This document shows, piece by piece, positions 30,852 through 38,795 of a DNA stretch of 64,000 nucleotides (the first letter of the stretch is position 1; each line of letters begins with the position of its first letter). Under the pieces are notes generated by a model that saw only the letters and a program-made list of their open reading frames with translations, ran no database searches and had not been told where the DNA came from. The position numbers and the translations under genes were made by a program. The DNA is from CBDFLT01 sp965249225 (GTDB taxonomy: Bacteria; Chloroflexota; Dehalococcoidia; Lucifugimonadales; G963668185): the NCBI GenBank assembly GCA_965249225.1, contig CBDFLT010000005.1, positions 21,303-85,302 on the forward strand, given 5' to 3'.

Positions 30852-31688
30852 CTAGTCGGCGGCTCCGTCCTCTCCCTTGATGGCGCCTCGCATCCCCTCG
30901 GCGATGGCCTGATACTCGTTCAGCACGTTCCTGCTGGTGAGCACCACCGGTTTCGACGTGTCGCGGTAGTCGGAGCGAAGCTCGATCCTCCCCAAGAACG
31001 GTACGTCCACTTCATTTGCCAGCTCCTCGCCGGCGCCCGAGCCGAAGACCTCACCTGAGAAGTTTTCCACCACGCCCAGGACATCGACGTGAAGCTTGCG
31101 GATCATGTTTATCGACCGCTTGGCGTCGATCTTGGCGAGCTCCTGGGGCGTGGTCACCACGACGAAGCCGTCCACGTCCAGAGACTGCATGACGGTGAGT
31201 GGAGCGTCGGACGTGCCGGGCGGGAGATCTATTATCAGGAAGTCCAGATCGCCCCAATCAGTGGACCGAAGAAGCTGGTTGATGGCGTTGTGAATCATGG
31301 GCCCGCGCCAGATGATGGCCTCTTCCTCGTTCTCCTGGAAGAATCCCATGGACATGACCTGAACGCCGAACCGCTCCGAAGGGACCATGCGCTTATCCTC
31401 TCCAACGGTCGGGGGTTCTGACACCTTCATGGCGCGGACCACGTTGGGGCAATCTATGTCGACGTCCAGGAGGCCAACACTATCGCCTGCCTGAGCCAGG
31501 GTTACCGCCAGGTTCACGGCCACGGTGGTCTTGCCCACACCGCCTTTGCCACTATAGACACCGATCTTGTACTTGATCCGCGAAAGCGCCTCGGAAATAA
31601 CACGCTTCTCCTCCCAGGTGCGCTTCATGGCCTCGATCTTGGCGCGCGCCTGGGCGGCCTGCGGGTTTTTGGGCTGAGGTCCGGTCAT
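30852..31688 (-). CDS. Mrp/NBP35-family iron-sulphur cluster carrier ATPase
   Basis: P-loop ATPase that carries Fe-S clusters to apoproteins. The deviant Walker A GKGGVGKTT lies near residue 50, with LLDVDIDCPNVVRAMK as the switch region and IIDLPPGTSDAPLT as the conserved Walker B part. I start at ATG 31688 (MTGPQPKNPQ) behind GGGAGT; an upstream in-frame start at 31766 has no such site. The family's C-terminal CxxC is not evident: only the Cys in DCPN is obvious, so this may be a divergent member. The gene for a MIP18-type assembly factor precedes it, a common pairing in Fe-S maturation. Confidence 0.9.
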   Translation of the reverse strand: MTGPQPKNPQAAQARAKIEAMKRTWEEKRVISEALSRIKYKIGVYSGKGGVGKTTVAVNLAVTLAQAGDSVGLLDVDIDCPNVVRAMKVSEPPTVGEDKRMVPSERFGVQVMSMGFFQENEEEAIIWRGPMIHNAINQLLRSTDWGDLDFLIIDLPPGTSDAPLTVMQSLDVDGFVVVTTPQELAKIDAKRSINMIRKLHVDVLGVVENFSGEVFGSGAGEELANEVDVPFLGRIELRSDYRDTSKPVVLTSRNVLNEYQAIAEGMRGAIKGEDGAAD

Positions 31689-31844
31689 TAAAAAGACTCC
31701 CTCTCTCTCGTCCAAGAGGGGCGAAAGGCTCTGGGAATTCTCAAGGGTTGGCGTGTCTCCCCACACCCCTGACGGTGCATCAGGTGCGCCACTCCACAGG
31801 TCTAAGCCACCGTCAGATCGTACTACGGGGGAGGAACAAAACCG

Positions 31845-32159
31845 TCAGTCGAGGCCGAGGAGCGCCTTACCTTCCTCGGTAATCATGTCCGGAGTCCAAG
31901 GGGGTTCGTACACCATTTCCACCTCCACATCCTCTACTCCTTCGACTTCGGCGATCCGCCACTCCGCCTGTTGGGCAATGTAGGGGCCCATACCACAGCC
32001 GGCGAAGGTAAGGGTCATCCTGATCGACACGTCGCCCTCGTCCACCTCAACGCCATAGACAAGCCCCAGGTCAACAACGTTGACCGGTATCTCCGGGTCG
32101 AACACTTCTCTGAGCGCCTCCAGGACGGTCTCATTTGTTACTGTTGCGGTCTCCGCCAT
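31845..32159 (-). CDS. MIP18-family (DUF59) metal-sulphur cluster assembly factor
   Basis: A 104-residue SufT/PaaD-like protein. It has the family's DPEIPVNVVDLGLVYGVEV segment (residues 21-39) and MTLTFAGCGMGPYIAQQAEWRI with a conserved Cys. It helps mature Fe-S proteins together with scaffold and carrier proteins; the Mrp-type gene follows in the same direction. A strong promoter lies 60 bp upstream. The C-terminal VYEPPWTPDMITEEGKALLGL is characteristic of the family (PPWTPDMIT). Confidence 0.95.
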   Translation of the reverse strand: MAETATVTNETVLEALREVFDPEIPVNVVDLGLVYGVEVDEGDVSIRMTLTFAGCGMGPYIAQQAEWRIAEVEGVEDVEVEMVYEPPWTPDMITEEGKALLGLD

Positions 32160-32219
32160 TCTCCGCTCCTTCCTGAATACAGGGCCTGAACACAGGGACG
32201 CTTCCTGTCGCTCAAATAC

Positions 32220-32248
32220 ATTGTAGGTTCGGCGTCATCGGGTGTCAA
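32220..32248 (-). promoter_or_regulatory. Promoter for the MIP18-Mrp operon
   Basis: On the minus strand TTGACA (32248-32243) and TACAAT (32225-32220) are separated by 17 bp. The first gene starts 60 bp downstream. Confidence 0.75.
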
Positions 32249-32286
32249 TTAACGTGCTTTAACGCACGAATTCCGTTTTTAATCAG

Positions 32287-34260
32287 CTATCCCGCCACCA
32301 CCTTGCGCAGGTCGACGATCTGGTCTCGCAAGAGAGCGGCCTTTTCGAACTCCAGATTGCGGGCCGCCGTCTTCATCTGGGACTGCAGGTCCTTTATCAG
32401 TCGCAGCAGGTCGTCCTTGGGTATGTCTCCGTGGGCCACATACGATGTACGCGTCTCGGCGATGGCCTTCACACGCTCCGTAATGTCGTGGACTGCCTTC
32501 TGGATCCCCTGGGGAGTGATGCCGTGCTCCCGGTTGTAGATCTCCTGGATCTGGCGTCGCCGCTCAGTCTCGTCGATGGCCCGCTTCATGGATTTGGTTA
32601 CGACGTCGGCGTACATTATCACGTGACCATCCACATGTCTGGATGCCCGCCCAATGGTCTGGATGAGAGCGGTCCACGAACGCAGATACCCCTCCTTGTC
32701 CGCGTCCAGGATCGTCACCAGACTCACCTCCGGCAGGTCGAGGCCCTCGCGCAGCAGGTTGATCCCAACGACCACGTCATAGACGCCCAAGCGCAGATCG
32801 CGCAGGATCTCGCTGCGCTCTAGTGTGTTGATCTCCGAGTGGAGGTAGTGGGTCTTCACGCCTGCCTCCCGCAAGTAGTCGGCAAGCTCCTCCGCCATCC
32901 GCTTGGTCAGGGTGGTCACCAGACACCGCTGGCCGCGTTTGGTCCTCTCCTGAATCTGGTAGATGAGGTCGTCGATCTGTCCGACCGTGGGCTTCACTTC
33001 GACTACCGGGTCCGTGAGACCGGTGGGACGTATCACCTGCTCGACCATCTTCTGCGAGTGCTCGTATTCGTAAGGGCCAGGTGTGGCAGACACATAGATG
33101 GCCTTGTTGACCCGCTCCTCGAACTCCCCAAAGTTAAGCGGCCGGTTGTCCAGGGCAGACGGCAGGCGGAAGCCGTACTCCACCAGCACTTCCTTCCTGG
33201 ACCGGTCGCCATGGTACATCCCTCTGAGTTGAGGCAGCGTCATGTGGGACTCGTCTATAAAGAGCAGATAGTCCTCGGGGACGTAGTCCAGAAGCGTGTA
33301 TGGGGTGCTGCCCGGCGTGCGCCGTGAAAGGTGTCTGGAGTAGTTCTCGACGCCGGCGCAGTAACCCGCCTCCCGCATCATCTCCAAGTCGTAGTGGGTG
33401 CGGGACTCCAACCGCTGCGCCTCGAGCAGCTTGTCCTGCGCCTTCAGCTCAGTCAGGGACTCCTGAAGCTCGACCTCTATGTCCTGAAGGGCCAGCTCCA
33501 TCTTTTCGCTGGAAGTAACGAAGTGCTTGGCCGGATATATCTCGATGTCCTGGCGCTCGGCCAGCAACTCGCCGGTAAGCGGGTCCAGCTCCACTATGCG
33601 CTCGACCTCGTCGCCTAAGAACTCGATGCGCACGCCCACCTCCTCGTAGGCGGGGAGAATATCGAGGGTATCCCCACGGACTCGAAACTTGCCGCGTGCC
33701 GGGTCCATGTCGTTGCGCTCGTACTGCATGTCCACGAGCTGTCTGGTAAGACGCCCCAGGCTTCGGCTCTCACCACGGCGCACGTAGGCGACGAAGCTCT
33801 GGTACTCCTCGGGCGAGCCCAGGCCGAAGATGCACGATACGGAGGCGACGATAAGCACATCCCGCCTGGTCAGCAGCGCCCGCGTGGCGGAATGGCGAAG
33901 CTTGTCCAGCTCGTCGTTTATGTCGGAGTCCTTCTCTATGTAAGTATCTGTCCTGGGGATGTACGCCTCCGGCTGATAGTAGTCGTAGTAGCTGACGAAA
34001 TACTCGACCGAGTTTTGTGGAAAGAACTCCTTGAACTCGGTGGCCAGCTGGGCGGCGAGGGTCTTGTTGTGGGCGATCACCAGCGTGGGGCGCTGCAGCT
34101 TCTCGACGATGCAGGCCATTGTGAACGTCTTGCCGCTGCCGGTGACGCCCATCAAGGACTGATGGCGCAGGCCCTGGTCGACTCCCTCCACCAGGGCGTC
34201 GATGGCCTGAGGTTGGTCGCCCGTCGGTTTAAAGTCGGATACGATTTCGAAATCGGGCAC
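32287..34260 (-). CDS. uvrB: UvrABC system subunit B (nucleotide excision repair)
   Basis: DNA-damage verification helicase-like subunit. The 657 residues contain Walker A GVTGSGKTFT (about residues 39-48), the beta-hairpin region with YYDYYQPEAYIPRTDTYIEKD, the conserved ATRALLTRRDVLIVASVSCIFGLG, motif VI QTIGRASRH, and a C-terminal UVR motif (LIKDLQSQMKTAARNLEFEKAALLRDQI). GTG 34260 is the start. A weak hairpin (CGTGC / GCACG at about 32253-32268) lies past the stop. On the minus strand the gene ends close to the promoter of the Fe-S operon. No uvrA or uvrC is in the window. Confidence 0.98.
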   Translation of the reverse strand: MPDFEIVSDFKPTGDQPQAIDALVEGVDQGLRHQSLMGVTGSGKTFTMACIVEKLQRPTLVIAHNKTLAAQLATEFKEFFPQNSVEYFVSYYDYYQPEAYIPRTDTYIEKDSDINDELDKLRHSATRALLTRRDVLIVASVSCIFGLGSPEEYQSFVAYVRRGESRSLGRLTRQLVDMQYERNDMDPARGKFRVRGDTLDILPAYEEVGVRIEFLGDEVERIVELDPLTGELLAERQDIEIYPAKHFVTSSEKMELALQDIEVELQESLTELKAQDKLLEAQRLESRTHYDLEMMREAGYCAGVENYSRHLSRRTPGSTPYTLLDYVPEDYLLFIDESHMTLPQLRGMYHGDRSRKEVLVEYGFRLPSALDNRPLNFGEFEERVNKAIYVSATPGPYEYEHSQKMVEQVIRPTGLTDPVVEVKPTVGQIDDLIYQIQERTKRGQRCLVTTLTKRMAEELADYLREAGVKTHYLHSEINTLERSEILRDLRLGVYDVVVGINLLREGLDLPEVSLVTILDADKEGYLRSWTALIQTIGRASRHVDGHVIMYADVVTKSMKRAIDETERRRQIQEIYNREHGITPQGIQKAVHDITERVKAIAETRTSYVAHGDIPKDDLLRLIKDLQSQMKTAARNLEFEKAALLRDQIVDLRKVVAG

Positions 34261-34424
34261 TGTTTATTCGGTCCCGTACCGTCTGGATTGGCGGCGCACG
34301 GTCCCGGAGCCGCCGGACCCTGGGCACTTCTGCCCCGCCGGGGAAATGGCCGTTTTCAGCTACCCAATCAGTATAGCAGCACGGGGCGCCAGCTTCTCGA
34401 TAAAATCGGCTGAAGGAAGACCCG

Positions 34425-35207
34425 CTACGAGCCGGACTGGGGCGCGGCCGTCACCCAGATCATCTCGGTGCTGGTCTCATCGAACGGAGTCCGGTCGAAA
34501 TCCCCGTAGAGGTCAAGGAGCTGGAAACCGCATATCTGCAGCAGGTGGTGCATCTCCCAACGGTGGATGTACCTCAATGGGAAGTCTCGATAGAACCGTT
34601 TGCACACTACTCCATCTTCGTCCAGCTCCTCTGTTATCACCCGTGTGTTAATGATCTGGTGATAGTTGTCGTAGCGACTCTGGTGCCACACCACTAACCT
34701 CGTGCCCGTATCAGGGACGGTAACATCCCGAAAGTGGTAGGGCACTTCCCCTTCCTGCACCAGCATGTTGAGATCTGGAACGAATATGTTGAATATCAGC
34801 CTTCCGCCAGGCGCCAGGTGATGGCTTATACGGACCAACGTTCTGACCTGGTCCTGGACCGACATAAGAGACATGAAGCCGCGAAAGGGTATGACTATCA
34901 GCTTGAATTTCTGATTTAGGACAAAATCGCGCATGTCGGCCCTGACCAACGATAGGACGCCGGCTCCCTCGTCCATGCATCTCGCCTTGCTCTGGGCTAC
35001 CCTGAGCATGGCCGAGGAGAAGTCAAGACCAACTGTGTCTATGCCTGCCTCGGCTATAGGGATAACGACCCTGCCGGTGCCGCAGCCCAACTCGAGGACG
35101 GGGCCTTCCGACTGACGAGCCTCCTCGACGTAGAACGGGATGTCTTCCCTGACATAGGAGAAGATGGAGTCATATATCTCGGCCCACTGATCGAAAACTT
35201 CTTCCAT
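34425..35207 (-). CDS. Class I SAM-dependent methyltransferase
   Basis: A 260-residue methyltransferase. Motif I is PVLELGCGTGRVVIPIAEAG near residue 36, with the acidic residue of motif II in GLDFSSAML, and motif IV near RADMRDFVLNQKFKLIVIPF. The second half (PGGRLIFNIFVPDLNMLV) is a standard Rossmann strand order. Substrate is not readable; it may act on a small molecule. It lies between uvrB and ruvA without close coupling. Nothing marks it as foreign. Confidence 0.88.
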   Translation of the reverse strand: MEEVFDQWAEIYDSIFSYVREDIPFYVEEARQSEGPVLELGCGTGRVVIPIAEAGIDTVGLDFSSAMLRVAQSKARCMDEGAGVLSLVRADMRDFVLNQKFKLIVIPFRGFMSLMSVQDQVRTLVRISHHLAPGGRLIFNIFVPDLNMLVQEGEVPYHFRDVTVPDTGTRLVVWHQSRYDNYHQIINTRVITEELDEDGVVCKRFYRDFPLRYIHRWEMHHLLQICGFQLLDLYGDFDRTPFDETSTEMIWVTAAPQSGS

Positions 35208-35337
35208 AGAATTTTCTAGAGACTAGACTGGGACCCCCATGCTCCTTGGACTGCCACCCAACTCCCGGGTAGCTATACCTACCGGCCCTCCCTGGAGGCT
35301 TGTCGGTATGAGCAAAAGCAAGCTCTCCGATCTGGTA

Positions 35338-35913
35338 TCAGCGTTCCCCAATCTGCTGCAGGGCCAGCCGGACCCTTTCCTCCAAGGGCATGGAGTCGCC
35401 GGAGGGCAGCGCCAGGGCGGCGTCCCTAGCCTCGGCCTGGCTGTACCCCAGCGCCGTAAGCGCCTCCACCACCGCTTGAACTCCAGGAGCGTCCCCCGCG
35501 CCGATCTTCACCGGGGCCAGCTTACCCGCCAGCTCCAGGACTATGCGACTCGCGGTCTTCTTGCCTACCCCCGGCACTATGCTGAACGGCTCTACTTCGC
35601 CAGAGTCCACCGCCAGCGCCAAATCATCGGGACTGAACTGGGTGAGGATGCTGAGCGCCACCTTTGGACCCACCCCGCTGATCCCCAACAGAGTCTCGAA
35701 CGCCGTCCGGGCGTCCTGGGTCGCGAATCCGTACAGGGTCACGCTATCCTCTCGCACCTGCAGAGAGGTGAACAGCTGAGCCTGCGAACCGACCTGACCC
35801 AGCTGATCGGCGGTGGACCCGGGCACGGATATTCTCAGAGTCACGCCGCCTATCGCTGTGTCCACCCAGTCAGACCCGATGGCCTCGATTCGGCCTCTTA
35901 TGGTGGTTATCAC
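35338..35913 (-). CDS. ruvA: Holliday junction branch migration protein RuvA
   Basis: Tetrameric Holliday-junction recognition protein that loads RuvB. 191 residues: an N-terminal OB domain (MITTIRGRIEAIGSDWVDT), two helix-hairpin-helix motifs (LLGISGVGPKVALSIL and FSIVPGVGKKTASRIVLEL), a linker, and the C-terminal RuvB-binding domain (VVEALTALGYSQAEARDA). GTG 35913 is the start, 12 bp after the ruvC stop, so the two are cotranscribed. RuvB is not in the window. Confidence 0.97.
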   Translation of the reverse strand: MITTIRGRIEAIGSDWVDTAIGGVTLRISVPGSTADQLGQVGSQAQLFTSLQVREDSVTLYGFATQDARTAFETLLGISGVGPKVALSILTQFSPDDLALAVDSGEVEPFSIVPGVGKKTASRIVLELAGKLAPVKIGAGDAPGVQAVVEALTALGYSQAEARDAALALPSGDSMPLEERVRLALQQIGER

Positions 35914-35925
35914 GGCGGCTACCAG

Positions 35926-36420
35926 CTATTCTCGCACGGTGAGCAATCTAACCTGGCAAACGTTCAGGTGGCATATCGCCACCGCCAACGCATCCGCCGC
36001 ATCCGGCGGCTCGGGAATATAGTCCTGTTCCAGTAGCACCGCAACCATATCCTGAACCTGGCCCTTGGAACTGCCGCCGTAGTCGGTGACCGAACGCTTG
36101 ACTTGGGACGGAGAATATTTCGCCAAGGGCAGGTCGTGTTCCGCGGCCGCAATGAACGCGATCGCCTGGGCCTGGCCGATGGCTATGGCAGAGTGACGGT
36201 TGCGGGCCACGAACGGCTCCTCCACCGCGATCTCCTCCGGCCGCCACCGCTGGATGACTTCCCGAATCAGACCGTGAAGCACGAAAAGCCTTTGATGCAG
36301 CGGGGCGGACTTGTCAGGGGTCAGGGCGCCGCAGTGAACGAGGACCAACCCGTTCCCGGTGGTCTCGACCACACCCACGCCCATCGCGTATGTCCCGGGG
36401 TCCACTCCTAGGACGCGCAC
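35926..36420 (-). CDS. ruvC: Crossover junction endodeoxyribonuclease RuvC
   Basis: Resolves Holliday junctions. About 164 residues with the RNase H-like fold: first catalytic Asp in VLGVDPGT (residue 7), Glu in VEEPFVARN near residue 69, then the Asp pair near the C-terminus in PEPPDAADALAVAICH. I prefer GTG 36420, four bases after AGGAGG, over TTG 36423, which would be too close. The next gene is ruvA. Preceding YebC is a separate unit. Confidence 0.97.
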   Translation of the reverse strand: MRVLGVDPGTYAMGVGVVETTGNGLVLVHCGALTPDKSAPLHQRLFVLHGLIREVIQRWRPEEIAVEEPFVARNRHSAIAIGQAQAIAFIAAAEHDLPLAKYSPSQVKRSVTDYGGSSKGQVQDMVAVLLEQDYIPEPPDAADALAVAICHLNVCQVRLLTVRE

Positions 36421-36586
36421 CAAGCCTCCTTTATAAAGTGCACGATATAAGGCGGCGCAGATACGGCTTCAGCGGTCCTCGCACACGGCTGGGACCGCGT
36501 CCACCGACCAATCCCCAGTGCAAAGGACGCTCCACTCAGCATGGACTTGGAAATGGCTTCTAGGTGTCTTGCCGAAGGGATGACTC

Positions 36587-37342
36587 CTAGTCCTGGGCAC
36601 GATACTTTTCCAAAGCACTGTCCGGAAAATCGGCGTTGGAGAAGACCCGCTGCACGTCGTCCAGCTCCTCCAGCTTGTCCAGCAATCGGAGCATCTGGGT
36701 CGCCGATCCCTCATCTAGGGCGACGGTATTCGTGGGCAGCATCGAGAGCTCGGAGGACTTTATCGTGGCGTCGTGCTCCGCTAAGGCCCTGCGTACATCC
36801 TCCAGCGCTCCTGGGGAGGACCGAATTTCCAAAGTAGAGTCTTCGCTCTCGAAGTCCTCCGCGCCAGCGTCGATAGCGGCAAGTGTCAGTTCCTCCGCTG
36901 AATCCGAGTCCGCCTCGACCACGACGACCCCCTTGGACTCGAACTGCCATGCCACAGACCCTGCCTCAGCAAGGTTGGCCCCGGACTTGGTGAACGTGGA
37001 CCTGACATCAGAGGCGGTCCGGTTTCGGTTGTCTGTGAGCGCGTGCAGCAGTATGGCACTGCCGCCTGGGCCATAGCCCTCGTATACCGCCTCAACCATC
37101 TGGTCCTGGTCTGAACCCGTGCCAGACCCCTTTTTGATGGCGCGTTCGATGGTGTCGACGGGCATGTTGGCGTCCTTGGCACGCTGCACCGCTATACGCA
37201 GCCGGAAGTTTGCGGCCGGATCGGGGCCCTCCCTCGCCGCGACTATGACCTCCTTGGTGAGCTTGGTAAAAAGCTTACCCCGTCGAGCGTCGGTGATGGC
37301 CTTGGCATGCTTGATCGAGGACCACTTCGAATGGCCTGACAT
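36587..37342 (-). CDS. YebC/PmpR-family transcriptional regulator or ribosome-associated factor
   Basis: A 251-residue TACO1/YebC protein, which acts on transcription in some bacteria and on translation of proline-rich stretches in others. The N-terminus MSGHSKWSSIKHAK, then RIAVQRAKDANMPVDTIERAIKKG and YEGYGPGGSAILLHALTDNRNRT, are the family signatures. ATG 37342 follows AGGAGTGA; an in-frame upstream start (37393) is less likely because it would add unconserved residues and overlap the promoter. It is often next to ruvC in bacterial genomes, as here. Confidence 0.97.
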   Translation of the reverse strand: MSGHSKWSSIKHAKAITDARRGKLFTKLTKEVIVAAREGPDPAANFRLRIAVQRAKDANMPVDTIERAIKKGSGTGSDQDQMVEAVYEGYGPGGSAILLHALTDNRNRTASDVRSTFTKSGANLAEAGSVAWQFESKGVVVVEADSDSAEELTLAAIDAGAEDFESEDSTLEIRSSPGALEDVRRALAEHDATIKSSELSMLPTNTVALDEGSATQMLRLLDKLEELDDVQRVFSNADFPDSALEKYRAQD

Positions 37343-37383
37343 CGCGTCACTCCTGAGCACCCGCCCCCCAGGACTCAGGGCTA

Positions 37384-37412
37384 ATTCTAGCATGGCACAA
37401 ATATGCGGTCAA
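37384..37412 (-). promoter_or_regulatory. Promoter for yebC (probably also ruvC-ruvA)
   Basis: On the minus strand TTGACC (37412-37407) and TAGAAT (37389-37384) are separated by 17 bp, 42 bp before the yebC start. Confidence 0.65.
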
Positions 37413-37428
37413 AAGGACGTTTGGGCGT

Positions 37429-37965
37429 CTACCCCGGTTCTTCCGGAAGCCGGACCACCATCCTGTTCTCGCTCACATCGACATCCACGACAACGTGCCT
37501 TATGGCGGGGACCAGCACTTCCTTCCGACCCTCACCGCGAACCACGTACACGTCGTTGCTGCCCGTCTTCAGGATTTCACGGACCTCCCCGAGGCACTCG
37601 CCCAGGTCCGTCGAGACGTTCATCCCGATTATCTGAAAGTGGTAGTAGGAACCCGGTTCAAGAGGCTTGACCCGCTCAGCCCCCACGGTAAGCGGCTTGC
37701 CACGTAACGCCTCGGCTGCAGTGCGATCGTTGACCTGGTCGAGCTTGACCACGAAGCCGCTTTTGATGGGATGGGAGCGCTCCACACGGTTGGGCGCGTC
37801 ATCCAGATAAAGAACGCTGCCCGGGGAGAAACGCTCCAGGAAATCGGTGAGGACATCAAGCTTGAGGTCGCCCCGAATCCCCCACGCACCTTTTATGCGC
37901 GCGACGGTCACGACGTCTTTGGGGTGGGTGGAGCCACCTGAGGACGTCGACGCGGTATTCGCCAA
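37429..37965 (-). CDS. rimM: 16S rRNA processing protein RimM
   Basis: Ribosome maturation factor that binds S19 during 30S assembly. 178 residues: after a short Thr/Ser-rich leader, the N-terminal RimM domain begins VTVARIKGAWGIRGDLKLDVLTDF, and the C-terminal PRC-barrel contains DLGECLGEVREILKTGSNDVYVV and VLVPAIRHVVVDVDV. It lies in the classical rpsP-KH domain-rimM order, and the operon usually continues with trmD and rplS, which are not found here. The leader of about 12 residues may be dispensable, so the start is slightly uncertain. Confidence 0.95.
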   Translation of the reverse strand: MANTASTSSGGSTHPKDVVTVARIKGAWGIRGDLKLDVLTDFLERFSPGSVLYLDDAPNRVERSHPIKSGFVVKLDQVNDRTAAEALRGKPLTVGAERVKPLEPGSYYHFQIIGMNVSTDLGECLGEVREILKTGSNDVYVVRGEGRKEVLVPAIRHVVVDVDVSENRMVVRLPEEPG

Positions 37966-38000
37966 GGGATAGTTATAGAATAACGGAGCGAATCGTCCCG

Positions 38001-38228
38001 TCAGACGATCTCAAGGACCGCACGAGTGTCCTGCTTGATGGCGGCAACCCGAAGCAACGCGCGGATCGACTGGGCCACACGGCCCTGCCTTCCTATTACC
38101 TTGCCCTTGTCGTCGGGCGCCACTTCCAGCCGGACGATGACCCTCTCGCCTTCGTCTTCCTCGGTAACCTTTACCTCATCGGGGTAAGCGACGATCGACT
38201 TCGCGATATACTCGACTATTTCCTTCAT
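38001..38228 (-). CDS. khpA: KH-domain RNA-binding protein KhpA (YlqC)
   Basis: A 75-residue single KH domain with the classic GRQGRVAQSIR motif (V-GKVIGRQGR at about residues 38-48). KhpA forms a complex with KhpB and binds many small RNAs and mRNAs. It overlaps the 3' end of rpsP by four bases (ATGA), so the two are translated together, and it precedes rimM in the usual order. Length matches the family (75-80 residues). Confidence 0.95.
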   Translation of the reverse strand: MKEIVEYIAKSIVAYPDEVKVTEEDEGERVIVRLEVAPDDKGKVIGRQGRVAQSIRALLRVAAIKQDTRAVLEIV

Positions 38229-38482
38229 GGGCCCTTGATTCTCTCCAGCACTCCCAGCCTCTTCAGCATTCGCTCCACCGCTTCAGAGGGCTGGGCCCCG
38301 TTGCGGATCCATTTGATGGCTTTCTCTTCGTCCATCTCAACGGTAGGAGGGTCTGTCAGAGGATTGTAATGCCCGAGTTGGTCCACAAACGCCCCATCCC
38401 TGGCGGCCCTGGAGTCGGCCACGACTATTCGATAGCTGGGGTTGTTCTTTCCGCCGACTCGCCGGAGTCGAATCCTTAGCAT
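38225..38482 (-). CDS. rpsP: 30S ribosomal protein S16
   Basis: An 85-residue S16, starting MLRIRLRRVGGKNNPSYRIVVADSRAARDG with the conserved P-Y-RIVVADSR segment. It ends GVLERIKGP. It is the first gene of the S16-KhpA-RimM unit, with a strong promoter 42 bp upstream. S16 helps assemble the 30S platform. Nothing unusual was seen. Confidence 0.98.
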   Translation of the reverse strand: MLRIRLRRVGGKNNPSYRIVVADSRAARDGAFVDQLGHYNPLTDPPTVEMDEEKAIKWIRNGAQPSEAVERMLKRLGVLERIKGP

Positions 38483-38524
38483 ATGCTACCCTTCCTATGC
38501 TTTGTATCGCATAACCACGGCCAA

Positions 38525-38554
38525 ATTCTAGCTTGCCCCGTTGCCGGCTGTCAA
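38525..38554 (-). promoter_or_regulatory. Promoter for rpsP-khpA-rimM
   Basis: On the minus strand TTGACA (38554-38549) and TAGAAT (38530-38525) are separated by 18 bp. rpsP starts 42 bp downstream. Confidence 0.75.
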
Positions 38555-38614
38555 CGCGGGCAGGGATCGTATCTCAGCCCGGCAAACCGTGGCTCGAGGG
38601 ATCCCAAATCAGCA

Positions 38615-38640
38615 GTGGGTGTAACCCCTTCGACACCCAC
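38615..38640. repeat. Perfect hairpin in the rpsP-rplI divergent region
   Basis: GTGGGTGT (38615-38622) pairs perfectly with ACACCCAC (38633-38640) around a 10-base loop. It lies between the two divergent promoters and on neither transcript's coding part. It may be an operator-like palindrome or an old terminator; it is not followed by a T run on the plus strand. Confidence 0.6.
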
Positions 38641-38682
38641 AAAATTCCCCTCTCGAGAACCTATGGGTCTCCGCCGACCCTG

Positions 38683-38691
38683 TGCTATAAT
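38683..38691 (+). promoter_or_regulatory. Extended -10 promoter for rplI
   Basis: TGCTATAAT is a consensus extended -10 element (TGnTATAAT). A clear -35 is not visible. The rplI start is about 105 bp downstream. Confidence 0.65.
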
Positions 38692-38795
38692 GCCGTCGTC
38701 GCACTACCGTTCTAATCGACCCAGCGCGGCCAGAATGAGACCAGCTCCTGTAATACCGCCTGGGTGAGCAGACAAACCAAAGAGGTCGTCCATCG

